From the NCBI GenBank assembly GCA_021464245.1, contig JADCRB010000021.1:359571-423570 (forward strand): 64,000 nt of DNA, given 5' to 3'. This DNA comes from Carallia brachiata (lineage: Eukaryota; Streptophyta; Magnoliopsida; Malpighiales; Rhizophoraceae). Position 1 is the stretch's first letter. The number at the start of each line of letters is the position of its first letter. This document shows positions 46,341 through 58,597 of this stretch, one piece after another. Made by a program: the position numbers and the translations under genes. Below the pieces are notes generated by a model. That model saw nothing but the letters and a program-made list of their open reading frames with translations, ran no database searches and was not told where the DNA came from.

Positions 46341-49300
46341 TCAACTCGATTGATGATCATTATCACCAGGATCTTTCTTATTGCTGGAAACAGAATTATC
46401 AGCATTTTGATCAGAAACTACCAGCAGGGAATGGCTCTTGACTACATGCTCCTTTGGATGGGTAGACGCATCCTCCTGAGTTGCATCAGTTGACTCCATG
46501 TATGGGATCCCATACTTCTGTCCATGAGTTAATCCAGGACAAAGACCCTGCAAAACATACAAGAAAATCATTAGCACGAAAAAAGAGCAAACAAAAAATC
46601 CAATGTAAAATTTCTGGAATTAATGCATACAGCACATGGTATGACACAAGAGGCCTTGGCTTTTCTTCGTTTGTTTTAGAGATAAATCATTAGAATGGTT
46701 ATAGAGCTTTTCAAGACTTTTACCACACATGATTATTAGTCACTCAACGGTGAAAACGCATAAATGGAGAGGAGGAAACCAAGAAAGTACGTTGCTTGCA
46801 CATATAAATGGTTCAGCCAAATATCGAGACCAACCTTTATTAACCCTGATGTAGAACTAGACTCAACAAAAGATGAATCCGATGGATAGCCACTACGAAT
46901 CCATCCACCATAGAATGTTGAAGTGTTAGCTTCTCCAGGAGTCATTGGGGTGTTTGATTTACAAGTATCCTGTAAAATTTCACCACTTCTACAGTAAGCA
47001 CCAAAATACGAACAATGTTCTCTCACAAGGGAAATCTGGGGGGTTGCAGGCAGCAAGTGGCCTTCAGTGCTGAAGATGTAACTGAAAACATATTAATACG
47101 AAAAATGAGCAGATGAGTCAAAAAATGAGCTAACCATTCAGGCAATACTGCAAGCACAAATCTCTTACTTGTATGGCCCATTTTCTACGAGGTTATCTGG
47201 GCCCACAGCCAAATCAAAAAGAAGCCAAAGGTACTTAACCTGAAAATGTTTAAGCAGTGATTTATGAATACAAGATAATGAAACTCCAAGCACACTGTGA
47301 GCATACACAGAAACACACTCTCACACACGTTCATGTAAATGGGCAGGAAATCAAACTGGCCAGAGTAAGAATGAAGCAAAAGTTTGGCTCTAAAAGAGTT
47401 TTCAGCTAGTCTCAGCAGTTGCCATCACTAGCTAATCAAAGCCCACCTACAATGTGTCTAATTCCTATTGCACAACCGTATAGGAAATGCCTTAGCTCGT
47501 TAGTAGTAGTACTACCACCATTAGTGACCAAATGTTCCAATAAAAATGGATACCAGACCATAACACCAAAGGAAACCAAAATAACTAAAGGAAAACCATC
47601 ATCATCATCATCATCTTCATGCAAATATACTCATCATCAATGCTCTTCTTCACAAGGTTTGTTCAACACTTTCCTTAAATGACAGGACCATATCAAGCTG
47701 ATGAATATCTGAACCAAGTAATCTGAATCCTTACTGTTTCAGCCAGGAAAAAGCTCTCCATATGGTCTTCTTTCTCATGAAATTCTACGTCTGTTATGTG
47801 GCAATAACCACAAGGGCATCGCGTCCCAGTTTGCAAGCTAGCAACCATGTCCCTCCCAGCATCAAGATATCTGAAAAAAAGAACTTCAGACAGAGATCAC
47901 ATTGTAAAATATGAATGACAGGGCAAGCCAAAAAGAAACTCCATACTTTTTTTTGTATGGTTCACTACCTGCTTTTACTATATAAAATTGTTATGTTTAT
48001 TCCATGCAGGTTATACTAGATATTTTCTTCTTTCTCAAAATATCCACTTTGCAAACGACATCATTCAAAATTGAGTGTTATATACAAGAGCTTATAGATA
48101 CGAATTCAAAAATACAGATATTTTCATGGTGAGCTTAACATATCAGTGAAATTGGTCTCATCATCCTTTTTCATTAGTCCTGTAATAGTGAAACAACCAC
48201 CAAAGATTAATGTAGCCAACATAAAAATAATCGCCCTTTGGAAATAAAGTAAAAAGAATGTATGCACTAGTAGAATGTAAGAAATGACCTTGGGTCTCTT
48301 GTAGCTTTGTAAAGCCAGTATGTGCTTTCTATTAACTCTGGGCGAAGCGGATAGCTTTTTTGGCCAGGCTACAAAAATAAATTAATAAATAAGAGTTAAA
48401 AGGGCTAGTCAGAATGTATTGCTGTTGATGGGAATAGCCACAGAACGTAAGATTTAGCAATGCAAAAGCATCTACTGTCAAAGATCATACAATATCATCT
48501 TCCAATGGGAGGGTTTGAAGTAGAGAAAAGTATCATAACAGAGCTAGATTATCTACCCAGAGGACATCCCAAACTGAACAGCTATCTATGAATCCCACAT
48601 GAAAGGATGATACAACCGACCATTGGCCTCTCAGGCTAAAAGGAAAAAGAATTGAAACTTGCTAAATTCTTCATTCAAAATCAAGACCTGTTTTTGGCAT
48701 GTTAGTGCAATATTTGATTCAGGTTGCACAAATTTAACTATTTTATTAAATAACTAGTTTGCTAAGATGTTGACTTCACATAGAGGCCCAAGTTTATAAT
48801 TAAAAGTACTCTATAAGATGCAGGTTGAAAAAAGGAAATCCAAGTGTTTTAGCTCAAAATAATGATGACTAGATACCTGCACACTTAGAGTAGCAAGATT
48901 AAAACCCTCTGGCGTGAATCCATATCTTTTCCAGACGCTAAAGAAGGCAGCATGTGTTCGAATAGCAGGATCAACATCCCCTGCCAAAACCTTCCAACAT
49001 GAACATAATCAAGTTTACTAGTGCCCCAATTAGAAGGTATTGAATAGTCTAGTATCCTGGACGAAGTTGCTGTTTGAAGACCAAAAAAAAACAAAGAAAA
49101 GAAAAGTGAAACCTGAAGGCCCGGCCAGAAAGCTTGCAAACTGTTAAATAACGGCCAAACAATAACAGCGGAATCCATATTTACCTCCACATACCTACAA
49201 ATCCAAATGAAAAAAAAAAACATCAGATTCACAGCATTATATAGGCGAAAAAAGTTGGAGTGGGGGCACAGAAAGAGAAAACAAAGTTTAAAAAAGAGAA

Positions 49301-52300
49301 AACAAAGTTTAAGAAAAGTCATAACCAAATAGATGGCATTAGCCACTAGCTTTTACCAGGGATCATTAAAAAGATAGTGCATGGCAGCTGCATAAGCTTC
49401 TTTGAAAACAAACAGATACTCCTCATCTCCAAATAACAAATAAGCCTGAAAAAATAGCGTTGATTTCATTCTCCAGTCTCTTGAAATGGAAAATTAGCTT
49501 TCATAAGATCTTTCATTCCATGACTTGTGATGATCTGTTTTGTACCATGCTATGAAAGTTCAATGATTTCCTTATAAAATGAAGTTTTACCTTTGAAGAG
49601 ATATAATTTAACTATTTTTCTAATAGTATAAGATGTTTCAAGGGGATAAAAAGGTTAGTCAGGAGGTGCTCCTTGTATACACTCCTCATGGGGGAACACC
49701 CTAAACAGTGCAGAATGGCAAAATAATTTATGAAGACACCCAAATTGATTCCGAATAACGCATGCTTGAATTAAATAAGTATTTGTCTCGTGAAGTAAAC
49801 ATAAAAGGCATCAACAATTAGAAAAGATACGACTATGCTATCCCAATTGATATCTTTTGGCATGATTAAATTGTGCTTGCATACCTTCAACAGATACTCA
49901 TAGAACGAATCAATACTTGTTCCAATTCCAGCATCCTGCCAATCAGCAAATAAACCGATAACTTACTCAGCGGAAACAACACAAGTCCTCCACACAATGA
50001 CAAAATTTTAAATGGGGATTCCATATTTTCAACTGGCAACCAGAGTCGAGCAGAAAAATTCTTTAACATTGACGCCATCCTAAATTCCACAGTGGTAAAC
50101 AGCAGGACCCACATGTACAATTCCTTCAGTAAAGAAAGAATTTTTTTGGTTGTTTTTGGGGACAGGTGGAACACAAAAGAAAACAATCCAGCTCAAGATA
50201 TTTTGCTTTTACAAACAGAAAAAATGAAGGTGAGCCAAGTGGGCAATATTATACCGGAAAGGAATACAAAATCAGCCTTCAATTAGTCATTTCTGCATAC
50301 TAAAATGCATACACAGCTCCTTTGGAGATGCAATCAGGTGGACAAAAGCTAAGATCTCTGGAGATGCAATCAGGTGGATAAAAGCTAAGATCTCTGAAGC
50401 TGAGTCAACATCATTTTAAGTAAAGTGTCAACATCCATTGCTAATGCTCCAGCCACATCGACCGGATTTGGACATGTGAATGGACAACATAATGCGTGTT
50501 TGAAATCAAGTTTTGAGACGAGAAAAGGTTGTTAGGGAAAGAAGGCCAGGAATAAATATATGCTAGAAATCTAAGACGGAAATTACTGAATTGTACATGT
50601 TCTCATGGTGATAATGACAAAATAATCAAAGTTGATAGCTTTGCCTATAAAATCATTCTTCGGTCCTTCCTATGTCTTTTCCTTTGTGACCCAGTATAAA
50701 CTCATCCTCATCATCCTACCGAAGAATTAGATGATATTGAATATCAGTGGTATTATTAGAAGCAGGCAATTTGTGAACAACACGAAATACAAATACGTAA
50801 ATAACTACAACAAATGTTACCTTCTGTGTCCATTCACCTGTAAATACGTTGATATGAGCACCAACTAAGTTCAACCTGGAACGACGCACCCACAATCCAC
50901 GTACAGCATTCTTGGTAACTTGTTCAAAAACTGTTATCATGGAGAGAGCGCATAGTTTTTAGTAACTCTACATCAATAATGAGAAGGTGAAAATGGACAG
51001 GATAAGAAAAGGATACCCTCTTTAGGTATCCAAAAAATTCTCAGAAGTATTATCACACAGCTTGCATGTCATTTGGCGGAAGGAATCCACTACCCAACCC
51101 CCAGAACACATGCATAACCGAATTCAAGAAAAGCAAACCAAGAGCTCCTTTTTAACCTTTTCTATCGCAGACAACCCAAAAACGCGGCAATACAATTTTT
51201 GCTCTTTTTGATAAGTCACATTAATGTGACCTCCAACAACCTCAAGATTCTAGTTCAACAAATCAATTTGAAATCTTGTTTCCCCAAATACATAACCAAA
51301 AACCGTATTATTCAAAAGGTATGGAAAAGGATCATATAATGGCCTCTCAAAAAAGGCTGCAATACTTACTGGGATCATTGGTCAAGCGGCTAAGCACACC
51401 AAATTCCAACGTCAAAGTCCCACCACCAGCAGTTGAGGTTATCTAGATACACCAAACTTGGAACTTAAAAGTGAGTTGTACGAGATGGAAGTGCATTTCA
51501 AATAATAACTAGCAACATACCAGCAGATCAACAAATAAATACAATTCATAACACAACTATAGATCTCAGATATCAGCCACTAGCAGTTCATGACAAAGCT
51601 ATAAGTCAAGTTGTGACACTACATGTTACTCTATCAACTAAACAAGACCAAGTTTGCAACAAGATAGAGGCTGTACCTTGCTTTCATGTTCATCAACCCC
51701 ATGCAACAGATTGACAGATCCAAATGGAATTCCTGCAATATGTAGTGGCTTAAAGAGGATATGAAATGGTGTGAAGTTTAAAATCATGAAAGCCAAGTAT
51801 TTGATCTATAAGTAGTCAACAAAATCAAGCCTTAAGATGCTTTCCTAATGCTTGGCTTCAAGATGTTAACCATGCGATATACCAGGGGGGGGGAAAAAAA
51901 AAAAAAAAACACTATGCAAAAGTTTCTAGCAATCCACATGATCACTAATTTGATATAGATAAAGCGTTCATTGATAACTTAGTTCCAAGTCCCACCCATT
52001 ATTTAATACCTACTTTTTAATTGCAGCAAAGATGCAAGCAAATTCTTTGTCCAGGTCAAAAGATTACCAACCTCCCAAAATTTATCATCAGACAGATTAT
52101 TGCTTGCAGGAAAAATTCAGTAGCCAGCAGTCATACCTGTTGGAGTGTCAAATGCAGGTAACATTCTCCTTGCTAGATCCTCTGCCAAATGAAGCAATTG
52201 GTTTTCATAAGATGGAATCCTCAGACCCTGCAGCCAGCAATTAAGATTTAAGCACTAGATATTATGACACCCTGGAAGTACCAGTTTGATCAAGCCAGTG

Positions 52301-55300
52301 CAGAATGCACCTTGAAATGCTACCACGCACAGCAAACAAAAATCAGTTAAAGCGAACAAATTAATTTTGAAGTAAACTTTAGCTCACAAAAAGTGAAAAA
52401 CTACGAAATACATGTTGATCCATGCTCATGGACATGTATGTAAGGTGTGAAACAGAAGTTATAGAACGTCAGTGTTCTTTTCAGATAAGCATTTTATTTG
52501 CACATGGATGCCTAGTTGCCTTTAATGTCAATGCAATAAAATAGCCACCATTAATGCTAACCATTCTAGACTGTGCTTTTAGATTGAAAATTGCAAAGGA
52601 AAAAAAATTCATAGAGGTAACAATGACAATACCGTAGCATAATCGCTAGCAATTTGATGAGCAGAGAGTAATCCTCCAAGAACGCGGATAGTAGTCTCAA
52701 AGACAGATACTGTTTTATTCTGCAAGTTTGGTAATTGATTGATCAATGTAACTTGTACCGACTAACAACTAGACTATCATGCTCCTCAAATCATCGGTTG
52801 AATAACTACTTTTGGCCCATTGATTGAAGAAAATACATACAAAAAGAAAAAAGAAGCAATGGAGCTTAAAAAATTAATTATAAGAATAAAAAGATTACTG
52901 ATAAAGATATATGCACAATAAATGAAAATAAGTCATAAACTTATAGGTCACTGTAAAAATTGAGGGATGAAAAAATAAAAGGAAAAAGATATCCCATTTC
53001 AAACACATCTGTTAAATGCATGTAATGAAAATTAATTAAAAAAAGGGGCATCCCATACCACAAGCACACTGTGGGATTTAGGAAAGGGTAAGATGCAACA
53101 CACGTAATCATACAATATAATAAATGACCAGGGATAATCAGACATAGAAGGGTCAAATTAATCTGTTTAATGCACCAACTGAAATCGTATATTATATAAA
53201 GATCAAGACTCCAACTTCTTGATATTATTTGAACGTGATGAATTCATGCCTGGAATGATATATTGATGGACTGAACAACTCAGATTTCAATAAGATCAAA
53301 ACCCCAATGGTGTAAGACATTCAAACATTCACAGAGTTCTGAAAGTTGATGGCCAGGGATAAGTGATACTGGAACAAGCAAATCCTATTTTATTACAAAA
53401 TAATTCATATTAGATTGCATGTGAGAAAAAAGTTTTGAAACTGCAAAGTACGAATGAAAATTTTTATTACCAAGAATAGGAGAGATATTTATGGTTCTTG
53501 GTCCATTTATAGACTTGAAAGCTAACAATTCCATGAATTAAACCCAGTGTAATCAAAACCGGACCGGACCGGCCGGTTCAACCGGTTGGACCGGTGACCG
53601 GTCCTAGGTCCGGTCCGGTTTAGGCATAAAAAGGGAGGGCTGACCGGACCGGTCAAAACCGGTCAAAAACCGGTCAAAACCAGTAAAAACCGGTCAAAAA
53701 CCGGACCGGTTTAGAATTGAACCAAAAATTTATAAATTATAATTTGACCCCCATTGTTTACTTAAATTATAATTTGACCTTTAACTATACTTAAAATTTC
53801 AATTTAGTCCAAAACTTAATCAAATTTTTCAATTTAATCCTTAAAACTAAAAAAATGAATTATTTAATCATTATTTATAAATATTATTCTTTTAATTACA
53901 TTTATAAATATATATATTATTAAATACCAGTTCAACCACCGGTTTAACCGGTTGAACCGGTTGAACCGGTTGAACCTTGACCCAATAATGTTTCCGGTTC
54001 AATAACCGGTCCGGTTCTGACAACCTTGATTAAACCAATTACCAGCAAGAGGATGCTAACATGAGATACATTTGTGGTTCTGGAACCATTTACAAAATCA
54101 TAAAAACTAACAATTCAATAAAATAAAACCTGTTAAAGTGGGTACACTTTTCACATTATGATCAAAATATGTAAAGACCAAAGAAGGGGAAAAAAAATGC
54201 TTACTCACTATATCAAACCGCAGATTTTTACCAATCCATTCGACAGAGGATGTGAACCGCTCTTTGTCACCAAGTAGAGCCAGCATGTCCAAGGAGTCAA
54301 TCTGAGGCAATGCTAGAGTGTCACCGTCGTAATCTAAACCAATATTTAATAGAAGAAATGACATAAAGTAACTGAAAAAAAAGTTGTACCAACCAGAGTC
54401 AAGGCATAGCCACCAAGCGTGTCTTCTCCTTTACATGATAAAGGTTTTAATTCATCAAGTGGAAAAGCATTTTCCATGTATCCGCCAAAAGCATGATAGA
54501 ACATTTCACGAACCTACAGCAGGGGAAAAAAACATACATCACACCCAATAGGAAGATTTCCATTATCTCTCAACACTTATCCCCATATTTACTTCATTTG
54601 TCGGTATCCCTAAGGTAACCGTTTACACCTCAGAATAAGGCACTGCCAAATTAATCTACCTTTACAGAACACGAAGAATATTTCATTAATCATGTCATAA
54701 CGAACCATCCATAATAAGTACACAGATTTCAAAGATAGCAACAATTTAGGAAAAAAATAATGCATCACATTATTGCACTTGAAACAAGCCGACAAATCAG
54801 TAGTGTCCAATCGAACAAAATATGCAAACGCAATAACATGATGTTAATTGTTGGCCATCAAGGCAACAAACTTACATTTTCACATTACCAAAGACATATG
54901 TCTCCAGAAGACAGACTTTAGCCTCACCCATCAAATGAAAAGCCATGAAAAATTGCAAGATAAATTAAAAAAAAAAAAAACAACCTTCCTCTATTTCCAT
55001 TCACAAAACGCACAAAGGCAAAGGATTCCAATTAAACAGAAGAGATATTTCCAATCCCAATACTCAATAGAATAACACAAAGAACGTCAATGCCTCACAA
55101 TTCAAGAATCAATCGGATGATTCTCGAATAAAGAAACTCACAAAAGAGAACAAAAGATTCCAATAAAGGCTCTTAAAACAAAAAAAAAAAATTCCCCAAT
55201 GCCAGTACAAAGAAGACAAAGAATTTCAGCATTCCAAGATTCAAGAATAAAACCACACAGTTCTTGAGCAATCAACGGCGGATCCAGTTTATCAAAATCA

Positions 55301-55544
55301 CAAAAACCAGCAAGGAAACAAAAACAAAAAAACTTGATTGGAATCGAACGGTGGTTAGTAAATCAGGAAAAGATTCAAAAAGGAATCATCAGCTCGCTAC
55401 CTCGTCTCGGAGAAGCTTGGCTTCCTCGGGGGTGACGCCGTCGGCAAGAATCCTGCGTACGAGGATTATGTTCTTGTTGTTGCCGGCTGATAGAATTAGG
55501 ACTAATAGCAAGAACTGAACCCGACGGTTCATAGCCGTTGCCAT
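46341..55544 (-). CDS. MNS4: GH47 alpha-mannosidase, EDEM type (ER-associated degradation)
   Basis: It trims mannose on misfolded glycoproteins to send them to ER-associated degradation. Seventeen exons with GT-AG borders and consistent phases are visible: 55401..55544, 54394..54513, 54209..54301, 52633..52719, 52137..52227, 51677..51732, 51370..51442, 50821..50930, 49885..49935, 49357..49445, 49113..49194, 48877..48990, 48289..48368, 47735..47870, 47169..47239, 46835..47081 and 46341..46547. The product is 616 aa. A signal-peptide-like start ([17 protein letters not shown]) follows the ATG at 55544. GH47 acidic residues lie in FETTIR (~127), [10 protein letters not shown] (~267), [11 protein letters not shown] (~381) and the Ca-binding STEGHLL (~471). 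The C-terminus is Ser/Asp-rich and not conserved. MNS4 rather than MNS5 is chosen because of the neighbouring genes. One residue is unusual: Asn for the expected Lys before YIFSTEG, at a splice junction. Confidence 0.95.
50324..50395. repeat. 36-bp tandem duplication in an MNS4 intron
   Basis: Units 50324-50359 and 50360-50395 differ at one base (ggtggacaaaag / ggtggataaaag). Confidence 0.9.
53545..54028. mobile_element. hAT-like MITE rich in CCGGTT, in MNS4 intron 3
   Basis: This ~484-bp element sits in the intron between exons 3 and 4. It is flanked by a perfect 8-bp direct repeat, attaaacc (53537-53544 and 54029-54036), the target-duplication length of the hAT superfamily. The ends are inverted: left aatcaaaaccggaccgg, right ccggtccggttctgacaaccttg. 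Both subterminal regions are packed with ccggtt/aaccgg/ggtcaaaaccgg units, while the centre is AT-rich. It has no coding capacity. Confidence 0.88.
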
Positions 55545-55554
55545 TCGTTCCTTC

Positions 55555-55578
55555 TTCTTCTTCTTCTTCTTCTTCCTC
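55555..55578. repeat. (TTC)n run just upstream of the MNS4-like start
   Basis: About eight ttc units (gaa on the coding strand) lie within 40 bp of the ATG, probably in the 5' UTR. Confidence 0.85.
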
Positions 55579-55892
55579 GTACTTTTGTTTTTGACTTCTG
55601 AGAGAGTTGATTTGGGGGTTTGGGGTTCTAGGAGCCGAGTACGACGGACATCTCTGCCCACTTTGGCTTTGCTGTCTTCTTGTTTTGGTTCGCTTGCGGT
55701 CTGTACTTGGTTTTCCACTCTCTCTTTGGTTTGGCTTTAATTTTTCACCAGCCAGCAAGGAGACGTATTTATTTATAGGGAAACTAATACCCTAGATATA
55801 ATTATAACATTATTAATAATGGCTCATTATTCAGTATTACAACCTCATTTAAAAACAGAAAAAAGTTTGGTACACGAAAGATTAATATACAG

Positions 55893-56033
55893 AAAAAATA
55901 TATTGTGACGGATTTAATTATTTTTGTGATAAAATTGATAAAATATAATATAAAAATTAATAAGTTATTTTTTATTATAAAAATAATAAATACAATTATA
56001 AAAATAATTAAATTCGTCAAAAAAATATATTTC
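55893..56033. mobile_element. Small foldback MITE
   Basis: The left arm gacggatttaattattttt and the right arm aaaaataattaaattcgtc are near-perfect inverted copies, and their outer parts (aaaaaatatatt / aatatattt) also pair. Total ~140 bp, AT-rich, close to the MNS4 promoter. Confidence 0.65.
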
Positions 56034-57577
56034 TTTTATATAACCTCTATATATTAATGTATGTATAGCAAATGAAGCTTTTAAAAAAAAAACATGAAGT
56101 GATTAAATATTTACCGTAGTTATCGCGTTAGAAGGTGACCCTAACAATAGTTGATCTGAAATTTTTTCACCGGTTGAATTTCTTTAAATGCTATTAAAAG
56201 TAGGTTACATGCGCATATTTTTCTGAACCAAAATTACGTACCTGTATACATGTATTTCTGAAAGTACAGAAATGGAAACTGTTAACCAAATATTTTTACC
56301 TAATTTGTGAATGCGAGAGAGAAAAATACATATACAATAATATAAATTTAAAATTTAAAATTTTTATCTTAAGTGAGATTATAAGAATAAAAAAAGGTAC
56401 TTTATTATATACTTGTGATCTAATAAATCTGTTAATAAAAAAAAATCTTCCCTACCGTGAAATCTACCAATTTCGCTCCTCCCTATCTTTTGATACAAAA
56501 GCAATTTACAAACATCCGCTTTAACTTTAACAAAGTGTGGTAAAGAAAACCATCTTTTCTCCCCAAGGGGGCAGAAATAAGGGAAATAATGTATGTATTA
56601 ATATTAACTTCCATTTCCTTCACCATTTTCCGGCCTTTTCCTCTAATTTTCACTATTACATTGACCGAGAGAAAAATGTTTTTCGTTCCACTGACCTTTT
56701 TATCATTTGTTATCTTTAGAAAAGGAAAAAACTAGATACAAAATAGTAAGTATAATATTTGCATATAAAAATTTAGACTTTTGTATCATAAAAGAGTATA
56801 TTAAATTAAAAAATTTGATAAAACAATAAATTCACTATATATTTTCTGCGTGACATAAATTACATGCTTACGTTATAGTACCCATTAGAAAAACAGTTGT
56901 ATTAAATTTCTCGGTTTATATAAAACCTCAGCGAATCACATCACAATATTGGGTTCGCCCTCCTCAAAAGGGATACAGAGGACCCGGGGTATGATTGAAT
57001 AGTAAGGAATTGATTAGAAAATAAATATAAAAAAATAAATAAATAATAATACAGTAACGATAATATTATAATTGATAAAAAATAATGATTAAAAAATTAT
57101 AAAAAAAAATAATAATTTGTGAAAAAAAAAAAAATAATTATTTTAATTAATAAAAAATAAATAAAAAATTTTAAAATTTTCTTTTTTTTTCTTTCTCATA
57201 TAAAATAGCCAAACATGGCAAGAATATGTTTAATAGCAGATGACCATAACAACAGACCGTCACAGAAAGTCGCCATTACTCCATAAAGTTGACAAGAAAG
57301 CCAAGAAAATTGAGATAACGAGAACCGGACAGATTATCTGCACATAAGTTTCAGCGTTCGTGACTTCATGATCAGTTCTACTGTCCAACGATAAAGCAAT
57401 TTGATGCCTAGTGATCGTCTAAAAACATTTCAAGTAATAACCAAAAAATGATTCGAATGATGACCAGAGAAGAAAGAGGCAGGTGAAGGTAGGCAAAGTT
57501 TAAGGTCCACGTTTCCCTCAAACCGAAATAAATAAATAAATAATCATATTGATTTTAAGTTAATTCATCGTAAAGTA

Positions 57578-57630
57578 ACCTGTTGACAGAATTTCTCAAA
57601 AAAAAAAAAAAAAAACCTGTTGACAGAATG
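57578..57630. repeat. 15-bp direct repeats flanking a bare poly(A) stretch
   Basis: The perfect repeat acctgttgacagaat occurs at 57578-57592 and 57616-57630. Between them is only ttctc followed by ~18 A. This looks like a target duplication around the tail of an extremely 5'-truncated retroposon. Confidence 0.7.
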
Positions 57631-58597
57631 TTGTGAAATAAATCTCGCACCATGGACGAATCTTGAATGATTCACTTCGACATCACAAAAAAATGATATT
57701 TATAATTGAAACAGAAGCATTAAAGATTCCAATACATATCATCATCCATGTCGACCGGTTATACCACAGATTACGTCCGAGTTCATTAAAATCACGCCTG
57801 CAAATGGATCGGAAAGAGGTTATGCACGGTACAAATATTGATTCTAGAGTATTTTATTAAAGAACATTACTATCAGACTAACATGACTAATTAAGCACTG
57901 AAAAATGTAATGATTTATTGTAGCTATTATGTAGGACGGATAATAAAGTATTTATGCCCTCCCTGTACATTAACAAAGGAAATCAACAACGCTTTGCAAC
58001 ATTTTGACACTGACTGATTTATTGAGTTCACCCCCAACAACATTTTCACACAATCATTTCAAGGTACTTGCAATTAAACCAGGAATCTGTTTCTCTCTTG
58101 TCCTTCAGCTGTATTCTCTCATTTCCACGTCTTGAAAACTAAGCTGTAATTCTTTCTTATCAATTTTAATCGAGTAGCTGTAATCAATCCATCTTGGAGA
58201 TCATAGTTCCTTATTAAGCTACCTACACAGCACACAACACTTCATCTAACTTTTTTAAGGCACCAGGCGCCTAGGCCAGTTGTCCCATGTCCTTTCTCGC
58301 TCCCACAACACAAAACTAGTCTGAGTTATTTCACACTTTGCAATCGAATTGATAATGGGGACTACAAGGAAAACGCCATTTCATACATATCTTCCCATGT
58401 TTACAAAGTTTAGCAGGCCATTACATCCAACTAGAGGCGACATCAAGTAGCCAGCATAGGCATCATCCATTCAATAATATATCCACAGTGCAAGTACCCA
58501 TGATTCCCAAGACAGGTTATTCTTCCAACATACATAATTGATCAACTGACACAATGCCAATAAATGAACTACCTAGAAATGCTGAGGTCAAAAATAG

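Larger units (their letters stand above)
55745..58597. other. Intergenic between MNS4-like and EFG1-like genes
   Basis: It contains the promoter of the mannosidase gene and the 3' side of the EFG1-like gene. Two small elements (55,893-56,033 and 57,578-57,630) and AT-rich homopolymers are described separately. No gene is supported. Confidence 0.5.

Noticed and set aside
47599..47617. (cat)n run inside an open frame
   Set aside because: It is a short microsatellite in an MNS4 intron, not coding.
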